From the NCBI GenBank assembly GCA_050246735.1, contig JBFWVM010000010.1, positions 112,907 through 176,906 on the forward strand: DNA of 64,000 nt, read 5' to 3'. The translations under genes and the position numbers were made by a program. The notes below the pieces were generated by a model. That model saw only the letters and a list, made by a program, of their open reading frames with translations, did not search any database and was not told the origin of the DNA. Shown here piece after piece: positions 1-8,837 of the stretch; position 1 is the stretch's first letter, and every line of letters begins with the position of its first letter. This stretch comes from Taklimakanibacter sp050246735. Lineage in GTDB: Bacteria; Pseudomonadota; Alphaproteobacteria; Rhizobiales; Aestuariivirgaceae.

Positions 1-261
1 CGCGGGCACTATCCCTCCCAGGCGCGATTGGGCTACCTCTATGCTCAAGGGCAGGGAACCTCCAAAGATCGCGTCCAGGCCTATCTGTGGCTTTCGCTCG
101 CGGCCCAGCACGGCATCGGCAGCGCGCTCAATGCCTTGGAAAGCGTCGTCAAGGAGATGTCGGCGGAGGAAAAGTCGGAAGCGGTGGCGCTGTTCGAGGA
201 ATGGCGCGGCCGGACCAGGTCGCTCGACGGGCCTACCGCGCTCTATCCGATGCCGTCATGA
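1..261 (+). CDS. Sel1-repeat (TPR-like) protein, C-terminal fragment
   Basis: This is the 3' end of a gene entering from the left edge; the frame is open from base 1, so the real start lies outside the window. The visible 86 residues contain one Sel1-like repeat, with LGYLYAQGQG followed by AYLWLSLAAQHG, the A-L-G-x-x-Y...A-x-x-W-x-x-x-A-A pattern of alpha/alpha repeats that scaffold protein complexes. The end is a short charged tail. The TGA stop overlaps the ATG of the next gene (ATGA), so the two are probably cotranslated. What the repeats bind cannot be told from this fragment. Confidence 0.75.
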   Translation, partial: RGHYPSQARLGYLYAQGQGTSKDRVQAYLWLSLAAQHGIGSALNALESVVKEMSAEEKSEAVALFEEWRGRTRSLDGPTALYPMPS

Positions 262-581
262 GGGCGACCGGAAGAATGGCTTACAGCGTACAGCAGATCA
301 AATTCGAGATCCTCGGCTATATCAAGGAATTCGATCCCGACTTCGGCGCCTGGTACGTCGGCATCGCGAGCGAGCCCACGCGCGCGATGCGGGAGGAGCA
401 TGGCGTCGATCTCGAGAGAGACATCTGGCTCTACAAGCAGGCACTGTCGTTCACCGCCTGCCGGACCGTGCAGCGCTATTTCTGCGACATGCTGAAAACC
501 GACGGGAAGCCGATACTGTCCGGACCTGCGGATATGGATTGCGTTTATCTCTTCAGGAAGAGCGAGAGAACAAGACCGTGA
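258..581 (+). CDS. Hypothetical protein, about 107 residues
   Basis: The reading frame is coupled to the Sel1-repeat gene by an ATGA overlap; a second ATG at 276 (MAYSVQQIKF) is an alternative start. The product is soluble, with no signal peptide or membrane segment. It has an aromatic and charged middle (FDPDFGAWYVGIASEP) and a C-terminal half with two cysteines. The core reading AWYVGIASEPTRAM recalls small proteins that handle short substrates in GIY-YIG-like folds, but I cannot name a family. Its function is unknown. The frame has the third-position GC bias of the neighbours, which supports it being a real gene. Confidence 0.55.
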   Translation: MRATGRMAYSVQQIKFEILGYIKEFDPDFGAWYVGIASEPTRAMREEHGVDLERDIWLYKQALSFTACRTVQRYFCDMLKTDGKPILSGPADMDCVYLFRKSERTRP

Positions 582-765
582 TCGCGGGGCGTTCACAACA
601 GGCCGAAAGTTTCGTATCGTCAGCCGCGCGGCGGCGCGCGGGCGCGCGGATGTGAGTTAATTTTTGTTCCAGAGAGGCCAAGCAACCCACAGAAGCATGG
701 GGCATGTTTCTGTTGTCTGAGCAGTGCTCAACCGAAGTCCGGACGAGACCGGAGAAGGGATGCAT

Positions 766-2079
766 ATGGTCAGCCGGCGGCGTTTATTGAAGCTTCTTGG
801 AAGTGCGACGGCAGTCCTCACCGCCCCGGCCTGCCCTGCCGTCCGCGGCGGGATCTCCCACGGCGTCTCTTCGCCTGCCGTCCTCCGCAGACGCAGGATC
901 AAGGTCGGCCTGCTCTGGTCGCTCAGCGGCCATCTCTCGGTCATCGAAAAGCCGTCGCGCGACGTCGCGCTGTTCTGGATCGACGAGGCGAACCGCAATG
1001 GCGGCGTCGCCGGCGCCGAGATCGAGCCCGTCATCATCGACACCAATTCGGACATGAAGGCCTACCGGGCGGGGATCCTCAAGCTCATGCTCGAGGAGCA
1101 GGTCCTCGCCACCTTCGGCGGCTATACCTCGGCAAGCCGGCGCGCCATCATGCCGCTGGTCACCATGCATGACGGCCTGTTCTACTATCCCACCTGCTAT
1201 GAAGGCCGCGAATGCTGGCAGCATATCATATGCACCGGTCCGATCGCCAACCAGCACTCCTTCGACCTCATTCCCTATATGGTGCGCAATCACGGCAATC
1301 GCGCCTACTTCATAGGCTCCAACTATGTGTGGGCGAAGGAATCGAACCGCAATGCCAGCCGCTGGCTTGCCGATATCGGCGGCGAGTTGGTGAGTGAACG
1401 CTATGTGCCGCTCGGCAGCGGCGTGTTCGATGATATCCTCGACGACATCAAGCGCCGGGCGCCGGACTGGATCTTCTCCACCATCGTGGGCGATTCGGAT
1501 ATCTACCTGCGGCGCGAATATGTCCGTGCCGGGTTCACTCCCGACCGCCTGCCGACGGCTTCGCTGACGACCTCCGAGCTCGAGGTGCGGACGCTCGGCG
1601 CCGCGTATGGCGAAGGGCATATTCTGTGCGCCCCCTACTTCCAAAGCCTGCCGGGCGGGACCAACAAGCGGTTCGTCGAGAATTTCCTCGCCAGCCGCTT
1701 CGGTCAGAGCGGCGTGACCCACTACAACATGGAGGAGACCTATCTCGCCTTCCAGTATTTCAGGAAGGCCGTCGAACGCCTGGTGGCGGAGGAAGGCTTC
1801 GCCGCCTTGACCCCGATGAACGTGCGCAAACACTCCGGGGGTCTCCTGTTGAGCGACGCAGAATCGCCGGAAGGCGAGGTTCAGCTCGATCCGGCAAGCT
1901 TCAACAGCTGGCTCAAGCCCAAGATCGGCCGCTTCAACCGGCACGGCCAGATCGACCTCCTGTGGCAGCGGGAGGAGAATATGCCTCCGATGCCATATCT
2001 ACTTTATCCTGAAAGGGGTATATGCCTTCCGGATGGACTCCATCTGCCTGATGGCACTATCGTAAAAGCCGCATCATGA
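766..2079 (+). CDS. Urea/short-chain-amide-type periplasmic solute-binding protein (UrtA/FmdD/AmiC-like)
   Basis: Encodes a Peripla_BP_5-type binding protein of about 437 residues. A GGAGAAGG ribosome site at 751-758 favours the ATG at 766 over an upstream GTG at 724 and an ATG at 760. The N-terminus MVSRRRLLKLLGSATAVL is a Tat-like signal. The mature part begins KVGLLWSLSGHLSVIEK, and residues around 125-165 (GLFYYPTCYEGREC and TGPIANQHS) match the ligand-cleft pattern of urea/amide binding proteins. No permease or ATPase gene is adjacent. Instead the stop overlaps the start of a hybrid histidine kinase by ATGA, so this protein probably acts as the ligand sensor of that kinase, not as a transporter part. 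The role is inferred and the fold assignment is firm. Confidence 0.8.
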   Translation: MVSRRRLLKLLGSATAVLTAPACPAVRGGISHGVSSPAVLRRRRIKVGLLWSLSGHLSVIEKPSRDVALFWIDEANRNGGVAGAEIEPVIIDTNSDMKAYRAGILKLMLEEQVLATFGGYTSASRRAIMPLVTMHDGLFYYPTCYEGRECWQHIICTGPIANQHSFDLIPYMVRNHGNRAYFIGSNYVWAKESNRNASRWLADIGGELVSERYVPLGSGVFDDILDDIKRRAPDWIFSTIVGDSDIYLRREYVRAGFTPDRLPTASLTTSELEVRTLGAAYGEGHILCAPYFQSLPGGTNKRFVENFLASRFGQSGVTHYNMEETYLAFQYFRKAVERLVAEEGFAALTPMNVRKHSGGLLLSDAESPEGEVQLDPASFNSWLKPKIGRFNRHGQIDLLWQREENMPPMPYLLYPERGICLPDGLHLPDGTIVKAAS

Positions 2080-4175
2080 CTCCGATCGATCCCAGGGTTC
2101 CCGAGCCAGAGAATCGCCAAGGGATATTTTCCTTTGTTAAGCGTATTTTCAACCGACTGTCGGTCGGCCAGAAGGTCATGACGATCATTGCCGTGGAGAT
2201 CCTCTCCTATTCGGTCATCACCTCCATTGCGCTCTACCAGATCCATTCGATGGGGACCGAGATCAAGCAGATGGCCAATCTCTACATCCCCCTGCTCTCC
2301 GACATGGAGATGGTCCGCCGCCAGATCCAGGACGAGCGGCTGAACTTCAAGGACGTGGTGTTTCACGGCGACCGTGTCGTCTACGACAAGGATTCGGAGG
2401 AGACCTATATCGTCGCGCGCACGCACTACCAGGAGGCGGGCGCGACAATCAACGAACGGATCGCTTTTTCCGAAGAGCTGATCAAACGGTCGACGGCGGG
2501 CGGCGAGCATGCGGGCGTCGTCGTGCAAAGCTTTGCCCCGCGCCTGCTCGAGCGCTTGAGCGCCATTCGCAAGGCCCACCGGAAGACGACCGATCAGATG
2601 AAGCGCATCTTCGTGCATGTCGAGGACGGCTCGTTCCTGATGGGCATGGAACTGGTGGACGGCGTCGCCGCGGCGGAGAGACAACTGCTGTCCGAGCTCG
2701 ACCTCCTGGAAAGCGACCTGACGGAACTGAAATCCGCGTCCGCCGACTATGCGGTCAATGTCGAGCGCACCTCGTCGATGATGACGATCATCTCCTCGAT
2801 CCTGACCGTCTGCGTGGTCATCGCGGTCTTCTTCCTGGTGGTGAAAGGGAACATCTCCAAGCCCCTGCATGCCCTGACGGATGCCATCAAGACCTTCGAC
2901 CCGCTGGATGAGAAGACCGATTCCAAGGAAGTCGCCGACCTCATGTCGCGCGGCGACGAGCTCGGCATGGTCGGACGTTCGCTGAATGACCTCAAACGCG
3001 CCCTGCGCATGCAGGGACGGGCGCTGCAGGCGGCAAAGGACGCCGCCGAGCGGGCCGACCTGGCAAAGTCGCGATTCCTCGCCGCCGCAAGCCATGACCT
3101 GCGGCAGCCGCTGCACGCCATGCAGATGTATCTTGCGGCCCTCGGCCAGCGCATCCACGACGCCAAGACCCTCGCCATTCTTTCCGACACCCAGGCGGTG
3201 GCGCTCGCCACCGGCCGGCTTCTGAACTCGCTCCTCGATATTTCGCAACTCGAGGCCGGCGCGGTCACGCCGCAGCATGAAGATTTCCGCGTCCAGGAGC
3301 TCTTCAACCGGGTGACGATCTCGTTCCTGCCCCTTTCCTACAAGAAGGGGCTGATGCTCCATACCGTGCCGACGAAGGCGGTGGTGCGCAGCGACCCCGC
3401 CCTGCTCGAGCGCATCGTCGGAAACTATCTCTCGAATGCCATCCGCTACACCAACAAGGGCAAGGTCGTGCTGGGCTGCCGCTCGCGCGGCGACAGCATC
3501 GCCATCCAGGTATGGGACAGCGGACCCGGCATTCCGACCGACCGGGCGAAGGCGATCTTCGAGGACTTTCACCAACTGCACAACGAGGAGCGCGACCGCA
3601 GCAAGGGGCTTGGGCTCGGCCTCGCCATCGTGCGAAGACTGGCGGACTGTCTCGGGCACGAGATCGAACACAGCTCGGTGCTGGGCAGGGGATCATATTT
3701 CGGCATCGTGGCCCGCCGCGGGACACAGAAGCTCGATCCCGACAAGCGCGACGAATTCCTGGAGGCGGCCGGAGACCTCGCCGGCGTGAGGATCCTCCTG
3801 ATCGAGGATGACAAGGCCGCGCTGGATGCCACAGCCCTGCTGCTGCGTTCATGGAAATGCGTCGTGTGGTGCGCGCGCAGCACCGAGGAGGCCCTCGGCA
3901 TCGTCAGCCGGACGAAAAAGCGTCCGAACATCATCGTCGCCGATTACCGGCTGCCCGGCAAGCTGGACGGGGTCGAAGCAATCCGTCGGCTGCGGGCCGG
4001 GATGCGCGAATCGATACCGGCGATCATCGTCACCGGCGAAAGCGACCAGGACGTCGTGCGTGCGATCGAGCAAATGGGCTTCATGATATTGCGCAAGCCG
4101 GTTCGTCCGGCCAAGCTTCGCCGGCTGATCAGCCATCATGTTCTGGAAGCGGCCTTCTCCACCGCGGCCGAATGA
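2076..4175 (+). CDS. Hybrid sensor histidine kinase with receiver domain
   Basis: Membrane-bound hybrid kinase of 699 residues. It has a transmembrane helix near 34-54, a periplasmic region to about 234, a second helix near 235-256 and a HAMP-like linker. The HisKA helix carries the phospho-acceptor His340 in SRFLAAASHDLRQPLHAM. The ATPase domain shows the N box (NYLSNAIRYTN, Asn454), G1 (DSGPGIP, from 481) and GLGLGLAIV near 511. The C-terminal receiver domain (about 572-690) has acidic residues IEDD near 576, phospho-acceptor Asp623 in VADYRLP, Thr653 and Lys674. There is no DNA-binding output domain, so a separate response regulator or phosphotransfer protein must exist elsewhere. Coupling to the binding-protein gene suggests a TorT/TorS-like ligand-sensing pair. 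Confidence 0.9.
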   Translation: MTPIDPRVPEPENRQGIFSFVKRIFNRLSVGQKVMTIIAVEILSYSVITSIALYQIHSMGTEIKQMANLYIPLLSDMEMVRRQIQDERLNFKDVVFHGDRVVYDKDSEETYIVARTHYQEAGATINERIAFSEELIKRSTAGGEHAGVVVQSFAPRLLERLSAIRKAHRKTTDQMKRIFVHVEDGSFLMGMELVDGVAAAERQLLSELDLLESDLTELKSASADYAVNVERTSSMMTIISSILTVCVVIAVFFLVVKGNISKPLHALTDAIKTFDPLDEKTDSKEVADLMSRGDELGMVGRSLNDLKRALRMQGRALQAAKDAAERADLAKSRFLAAASHDLRQPLHAMQMYLAALGQRIHDAKTLAILSDTQAVALATGRLLNSLLDISQLEAGAVTPQHEDFRVQELFNRVTISFLPLSYKKGLMLHTVPTKAVVRSDPALLERIVGNYLSNAIRYTNKGKVVLGCRSRGDSIAIQVWDSGPGIPTDRAKAIFEDFHQLHNEERDRSKGLGLGLAIVRRLADCLGHEIEHSSVLGRGSYFGIVARRGTQKLDPDKRDEFLEAAGDLAGVRILLIEDDKAALDATALLLRSWKCVVWCARSTEEALGIVSRTKKRPNIIVADYRLPGKLDGVEAIRRLRAGMRESIPAIIVTGESDQDVVRAIEQMGFMILRKPVRPAKLRRLISHHVLEAAFSTAAE

Positions 4176-4258
4176 CGTCGCCGGATGCTCATGAGCTGCA
4201 CGCTCTCGCTCGACGACATGGTGATCATCACGGCGAACAAGTAGGCCGGACGGGCCGT

Positions 4259-4561
4259 TCAGGCGTCTTCGAGCTTTCGCTTCCCGGGCTTGCCGATCTC
4301 GATCCTGACCTCTTCGCCCATGCGCTCGAGGAAGCCGAGCAGCATCTCGAGCGAGAACTTGCCGAGCTTTCCCCGCACCAGATCCGAGACTCGGGGTTGG
4401 CTGATGCCCAGCATCCTGGCAACCTCCGGCTGGCTCCACTTGCCTTTCTCGATCTTGTCCTGAATGAGAAGCATGAGGTTGGCGCGGCGCTCCTTTGCGC
4501 GAGCAACGACCGGATCGTCTTCCAGCGCGTCCCAAATGCTCCTGAAGCTTTCTGTCTTCAT
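4259..4561 (-). CDS. XRE-family antitoxin, HigA-like
   Basis: A 100-residue cytoplasmic protein with a Cro/C1-type helix-turn-helix in its middle: the stretch KWSQPEVARMLGISQPRVSD is a textbook HTH, followed by LVRGKLGKFSLEMLLGFLERMG, the C-terminal helices of this antitoxin group. It lies directly downstream of a HigB/Gp49-type toxin gene with a 12-base gap, so the order is toxin first, antitoxin second, as in higBA loci. Family members neutralise the toxin and repress their own promoter. Identification as an XRE antitoxin is strong; the exact subfamily is less certain. Confidence 0.85.
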   Translation of the reverse strand: MKTESFRSIWDALEDDPVVARAKERRANLMLLIQDKIEKGKWSQPEVARMLGISQPRVSDLVRGKLGKFSLEMLLGFLERMGEEVRIEIGKPGKRKLEDA

Positions 4562-4573
4562 GATGGATCTCCG

Positions 4574-4897
4574 TCATATCACCTGGCGGAAGCGGCGCTT
4601 CGCCAGATCAATGTCCTTCTGTGATGTCTGCTGCGTCTTCTTCCGGAAGGCATGCAGAACGTGAACCTTGCCGACGATCTTGACGACGTAGATTGCGCGG
4701 AATGCGCCGCTCGCCTCCTGCGCCCGCAGCTCCCGCACACCCGGTCCTATCGACGGCATAGATTTCCAGTCTTTTGGTTCCCGGTCATTCTGAACGGCCC
4801 AGAGCTGCTGACCGATTTCGTCTCTGACGGCCTCGGGGAAATCCCTGATGTCTCTCCTGGATGAACCAATGAAGACGACCGTTCTAGGCTGTTTCAT
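4574..4897 (-). CDS. HigB/Gp49-like toxin of the RelE superfamily
   Basis: A 107-residue basic protein. It carries the features of phage-derived Gp49-like HigB toxins: an N-terminal strand with VVFIGSSRRDIRDFPEAVRD, a central GPGVRELRAQEASGAFRAIY block, and the C-terminal VHVLHAFRKKTQQT segment in which a basic FxKKTxxT motif is typical. Such proteins are ribosome-dependent mRNA interferases. It is the first gene of the pair and is followed by the XRE antitoxin. The length is normal and no residue is obviously lost, so the module is probably functional. Confidence 0.85.
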   Translation of the reverse strand: MKQPRTVVFIGSSRRDIRDFPEAVRDEIGQQLWAVQNDREPKDWKSMPSIGPGVRELRAQEASGAFRAIYVVKIVGKVHVLHAFRKKTQQTSQKDIDLAKRRFRQVI

Positions 4898-4940
4898 CTC
4901 ATTTACATATCAGAATTTATATTGAATGTCACCGGGATGG

Positions 4941-5582
4941 TCACCCGAAATGGCGCAGCACCAGATTGCCGAGGATGACCACGCCGAACACGGCGACCGC
5001 GACGCCGGCCCAGATGTTGAGGCGCACCAGCGTATAGCTGGTGACGCGGCCCTTTATATGGGTGACGAGATAGGTGACGAAGGTCCACCAGGTGAGCGTG
5101 CCGATGACGACGCCGGCCACCGCGTTCAGCGGCCGGTAGGGCACGCTGCCCAGATCGAGCACGCCGCCCAGGCCGCTGAAGATCGCGAAGAAGCCGAGCA
5201 GCGCGCCGGGATTGGTGATGGTCAGGAACAGGCAGGTGAGCGACTTGCGCACATAGGCGCCGCGGCCGAGATCGGCCAGCGACAGCTCGGCGTCCTTCAC
5301 GTGATGCATCGCGGTGCGGATGCCGATGAAGATGAGCAGCAGGCCGCCGACGATCTGGATCGCGGTCGCATGGGCGTGCACCCAGTCCTCCACCCAGCGC
5401 ACGCCATAGGCGGCGAGGGTGGCGAAGAGCGCGTCGCCCGCCATCGAACCAGAGGCCGCCGCCATGCCGCCGCCCATGCCGGCCCTCAGCGCCGCGCGGA
5501 TGACGGTAAGATTGACCGGCCCCAGGGGTGCCGTGACCGCGATGCCGATGGCGATGCCGATGACGACGAGCTCGGGATCCAT
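4941..5582 (-). CDS. LysE-family amino-acid exporter
   Basis: A 213-residue inner-membrane protein with six predicted hydrophobic segments and the LysE/RhtB N-terminal signature GIAIGIAVTAPLGPVNLTVI. Members export amino acids or related small molecules by proton antiport. The start ATG at 5582 overlaps the TGA of the upstream reductase gene by one base, so the three minus-strand genes from 7926 to 4941 read as an operon. The substrate cannot be inferred from sequence. Length and topology are normal for the family. Confidence 0.85.
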   Translation of the reverse strand: MDPELVVIGIAIGIAVTAPLGPVNLTVIRAALRAGMGGGMAAASGSMAGDALFATLAAYGVRWVEDWVHAHATAIQIVGGLLLIFIGIRTAMHHVKDAELSLADLGRGAYVRKSLTCLFLTITNPGALLGFFAIFSGLGGVLDLGSVPYRPLNAVAGVVIGTLTWWTFVTYLVTHIKGRVTSYTLVRLNIWAGVAVAVFGVVILGNLVLRHFG

Positions 5583-6568
5583 CAGAGATCGATCACCACG
5601 CGGCCGCGGATCCTGCCGGCGACGATGTCGGCGGCGAGCGCCGGCACGTCGTCGAGACGGGCATGGCTGGCGAGCGTCCCGAGCCTGGCGGGATCGAGGT
5701 CGCGCACAAGGCGCGACCACGCCTCGGCCCGCCGTTCCGGCGAGGCGGTCACCGAATTGATGCCGATCAGCCTGACCCCGCGCAGGATGAAGGGCGCGAC
5801 CGAGGCGGGAAGGTCCATGCCCTGGGCCAGGCCGCAGGCGGCCACCGCGCCCTCGGGAGCGATCTGGGAGAGGACGTTGGCGAGCGTCGTCGAGCCCGCC
5901 ACGTCGACGGCGCCGGCGAAACGCGCTTTCGCCAGGGGCTTCACCGGCCCCGCGAGCTCGCCGCGGTCGATGACGCGGGCGGCGCCCAGGCCCTTCAGGA
6001 AGGCCTCCTCCCCCGGCCGGCCGGTCGCGGCCACGACGCTGAAGCCGAGCTTCGCCAGGAGGGCGACGGCGATGGAGCCCACCCCGCCGGCGGCCCCGGT
6101 CACCAGTATGTCGCCGTCCCCGGGCCGCACGCCCTGGCGCTCGAGCGCGATGACGCAGAGCATGGCGGTGTAGCCCGCCGTGCCGATCGCCATCGTGTCG
6201 GCGGTGGTCATGGTCCGGGGCACCGGCACCAGCCAGTCGCCATCGACGCGGGCAAGGCCGGCATAGCCGCCGTGATGGCTTTCCCCGACGCCCCAGCCGT
6301 TGAGGATCACCCTGTCGCCCGCCTTGACCAGGCGATGGCCGGAGGAAACGACGGTGCCGGCGAAATCGATGCCGGGGATGAGCGGGAAACGCCGGATGAT
6401 CGGGGCCTTGCCGGTGACCGCGAGGCCGTCCTTGTAGTTGACGGTCGAATGCTCGACGGCGACGGTCACGTCGCCCGGCATCAGGTCGTCCTCGCCCAGC
6501 GTCGCGAAGCCGAGGGACTGGCCCTTCTCCGTCTTGTCGATCAGGATGGCGCGGAACCGGCGACTCAT
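5582..6568 (-). CDS. acuI: Acrylyl-CoA reductase-type MDR oxidoreductase (AcuI/YhdH family)
   Basis: A 328-residue NADPH-dependent medium-chain reductase. Family hallmarks are the N-terminal HSTVNYKDGLAVTGK, then PGIDFAGTV and the cofactor-binding VTGAAGGVGSIAVALLAKLG near residue 150. It lacks catalytic zinc ligands, as expected for YhdH/AcuI enzymes, which reduce acrylyl-CoA to propionyl-CoA and detoxify reactive enoyl compounds. The ATG at 6568 is used because the frame upstream to 6661 overlaps the preceding gene's 3' end. The gene is downstream of a dihydroorotase-like gene and upstream of lysE. Family assignment is firm; the physiological substrate is inferred. Confidence 0.85.
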   Translation of the reverse strand: MSRRFRAILIDKTEKGQSLGFATLGEDDLMPGDVTVAVEHSTVNYKDGLAVTGKAPIIRRFPLIPGIDFAGTVVSSGHRLVKAGDRVILNGWGVGESHHGGYAGLARVDGDWLVPVPRTMTTADTMAIGTAGYTAMLCVIALERQGVRPGDGDILVTGAAGGVGSIAVALLAKLGFSVVAATGRPGEEAFLKGLGAARVIDRGELAGPVKPLAKARFAGAVDVAGSTTLANVLSQIAPEGAVAACGLAQGMDLPASVAPFILRGVRLIGINSVTASPERRAEAWSRLVRDLDPARLGTLASHARLDDVPALAADIVAGRIRGRVVIDL

Positions 6569-6588
6569 GAATTCCCCCCGTCCACAGC

Positions 6589-7926
6589 TTATACAGACGC
6601 GAGCGCCTCCATGAAAGCGATGGGTTGGCCATGCGCCGGCCCCAGTATCTCGCCCTCCCACATGACGCGCCGCCCACGGATGATCGTTCCCCTGGGCCAG
6701 CCCGTGACCTCCATCCCGTCATAGGGCGTCCAGCCGGCCCGGCTCTCCATCCATCCATCGGTGATCCGCGTCCGCCGCTTCAGGTCGACGATGGTGAAAT
6801 CGGCGTCGTAGCCTTGCGCGATGCGGCCCTTGCGGGCGATTCCGAAGATGCGCCCCGGACCATGGCTGGTGAGATCGACGAAGCGCTCCAGCGTGAGACG
6901 GCCCTTGCTCACATGGTCGAGCATGACCGGCACGAGCGTCTGCACGCCGGTCATTCCGGAAGGCGAGTCGGGATAGGGCCTGGCCTTCTCCGCCAGAGTA
7001 TGCGGCGCGTGATCGGAGCCCAGCACGTCGACGACGCCCGCCACGAGCGCTCGCCAGATCGCGGCGCGGTGATGGCGCTCGCGCACCGGCGGGTTCATCT
7101 GGGCTTTCGTGCCCAGGCGCTCATAGGCCTCGGGTGCCGCCAGGGTGAGATGGCTGGGCGTCACCTCGACGCTCGCCAGGTCCTTGTTGGCGGCGAGCAG
7201 CGGCATCTCGTCGGCCGTCGAGACGTGCAGCACATGGATGCGCTTGCCGTGCCGGCGCGCGATGGCGAGCAGGCGCTCGGTGGAGAGCCTTGCCGTTTCC
7301 GCGTCGCGCCAGACCGGATGGCTGGCGGCGTCGCCGGCGCGCCGCTCGGGCTTGCGCGCCTCGAGGCGGAACTCGTCCTCGCTGTGGAAGGCGGCCCGGC
7401 GGCGCACCTGCGACAGGACGAGGTCTATGCCGGCATCGTCGTCGACCAGGAGGTCGCCGGTCGAGGAGCCCATGAACACCTTCGTCCCGGCGCAGCCGGC
7501 GAGGCGCTCGAGATCGGGCAAGGCGCGCGCATTCTCGCGCGTGCCGCCCACGTAGAAGGCGAAGTCGCAGAACATCCGGCCCGTGGCCCGCGCGATCTTG
7601 TCGGCGAAGGCTTCGGCCGAGGTGGTGAGGGGCCTCGTGTTCGGCATCTCGAAGACGCCGGTGACGCCGCCCGCCACGGCCGCGCGGCTGCCGGTCGCCA
7701 GATCTTCCTTGTGCTCGGCTCCCGGCTCGCGGAAATGCACCTGGCTGTCGATGACGCCGGGCAGGACATGGAGCCCGCGGCAATCGATGACGTCTCCCGC
7801 CCGGTCCGGCCCGAAATCCCCCAGATCCGCGACCCGCCCCGCTTCGACGGCCACGTCCCGGACCGCCACGCCATCGTGGTTGACGACGGTTCCGCCTTTG
7901 AGGACAAGGTCATAGGTCGAAGGCAT
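6589..7926 (-). CDS. Dihydroorotase-like cyclic amidohydrolase
   Basis: A 445-residue amidohydrolase of the dihydroorotase/allantoinase type. It shows PGVIDSQVHFREPG near residue 56, the substrate strip FEMPNTRPLTT, the Lys149 site for carboxylation in GTKVFMGSSTG, metal-ligand histidines in HVLHVSTADE and the final catalytic Asp in LGSDHAPHT. The usual D-x-H-x-H metal motif reads D-S-Q-V-H here, with the first His replaced by Gln, a variant that I associate with this alphaproteobacterial subgroup. The true substrate could therefore differ from dihydroorotate. It is divergent from ygfZ and heads the acuI-lysE operon. Confidence 0.8.
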   Translation of the reverse strand: MPSTYDLVLKGGTVVNHDGVAVRDVAVEAGRVADLGDFGPDRAGDVIDCRGLHVLPGVIDSQVHFREPGAEHKEDLATGSRAAVAGGVTGVFEMPNTRPLTTSAEAFADKIARATGRMFCDFAFYVGGTRENARALPDLERLAGCAGTKVFMGSSTGDLLVDDDAGIDLVLSQVRRRAAFHSEDEFRLEARKPERRAGDAASHPVWRDAETARLSTERLLAIARRHGKRIHVLHVSTADEMPLLAANKDLASVEVTPSHLTLAAPEAYERLGTKAQMNPPVRERHHRAAIWRALVAGVVDVLGSDHAPHTLAEKARPYPDSPSGMTGVQTLVPVMLDHVSKGRLTLERFVDLTSHGPGRIFGIARKGRIAQGYDADFTIVDLKRRTRITDGWMESRAGWTPYDGMEVTGWPRGTIIRGRRVMWEGEILGPAHGQPIAFMEALASV

Positions 7927-7988
7927 CACGGCTCCTTGAATAGGTCCGGAAGCATTCGTAGATGTGTCGGTCCGGAGGTGCAACAGCC

Positions 7989-8837
7989 ATGCAACGCCTG
8001 CCCTTTGCCACGCAGAAGCTGCCGTCCCGCGCCGTCCTCTCGGTGAGGGGCGAGGACGCGAAGGATTTCCTGCAGAACCTGGTGACCGCCGATATCGCGG
8101 ACCTGAAGCCCGGCCAGGCGGCCTATGCCGCCCTCCTCCAGCCGCAGGGCAAGATCCTGTTCGACTTCTTCATCCTGGCCGATGACGGACGCTTCGCCAT
8201 CGACTGCTCCAGGGCGCAGAAGGCGGATCTCCTGAAGCGGCTCTCCTTCTACAGGCTGCGCGCCAGGGTGAGCCTCGAGGAGAGCGACGAGGAGGTGGGC
8301 GTCGCCGCGGCCAAGCCTCCCTCAGGCATTTCCTACGCGGATCCGCGCGTGGCCCAGCTCGGCCGGCGCCTCATCGTCCCCGCGGGCAGCCTCACAGACG
8401 CCGACGGCGAGGCCTATCACGGCGGGCGCATCAGGCTGGGGATCGCCGACAGCGACGAGGACATCGGCTCGGGCGAGCTGTTCCCGCATGAGGCCAATCT
8501 CGACCAGCTGGGAGGTGTGAGCTTCAGGAAGGGCTGCTTCATCGGGCAGGAGGTGGTCTCGCGCATGGAGCATCGCGGCACGGCGCGCAACCGCATCCTG
8601 CCGGTCTACGCGCCGCAAGGCGCCGCCGGCAAGGGCAGCTCCATCACCGCCGGCGGCAAGACCATAGGCACCCTGCTCTCCGCAGCGGACAAGGACGCCC
8701 TGGCGCTGATCCGCCTGGACCGGCTCAAGGATGCGGTCGAGGCCGGCGAGACGCTGCTGACAGAAGCCGGACCGGTCCATGCTAGAAAGCCGGGCTGGGC
8801 GCGGTTCGACGTGGCGCTGCCGAAAGACGACGAATGA
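7989..8837 (+). CDS. ygfZ: Folate-binding Fe-S cluster repair protein YgfZ
   Basis: A 282-residue cytoplasmic protein related to the GcvT aminomethyltransferase fold. The signature KGCFIGQEVVSRMEHRG, with its conserved cysteine, identifies YgfZ, which binds tetrahydrofolate and helps maintain Fe-S enzymes such as MiaB. The N-terminal part (AVLSVRGEDAKDFLQNLVT) and the LQPQGKILFDF segment are also typical. The ATG at 7989 is preferred over upstream alternatives because homologues begin close to this residue. The stop overlaps the next gene's ATG by four bases, starting a four-gene plus-strand operon. Confidence 0.9.
   Translation: MQRLPFATQKLPSRAVLSVRGEDAKDFLQNLVTADIADLKPGQAAYAALLQPQGKILFDFFILADDGRFAIDCSRAQKADLLKRLSFYRLRARVSLEESDEEVGVAAAKPPSGISYADPRVAQLGRRLIVPAGSLTDADGEAYHGGRIRLGIADSDEDIGSGELFPHEANLDQLGGVSFRKGCFIGQEVVSRMEHRGTARNRILPVYAPQGAAGKGSSITAGGKTIGTLLSAADKDALALIRLDRLKDAVEAGETLLTEAGPVHARKPGWARFDVALPKDDE

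Noticed and set aside
4926..6173. Long plus-strand frame over lysE/acuI
   Set aside because: It is the antisense of two clear minus-strand genes. The product is Arg/Ala/Gly/Asp-rich with no domain, as is common in high-GC DNA.
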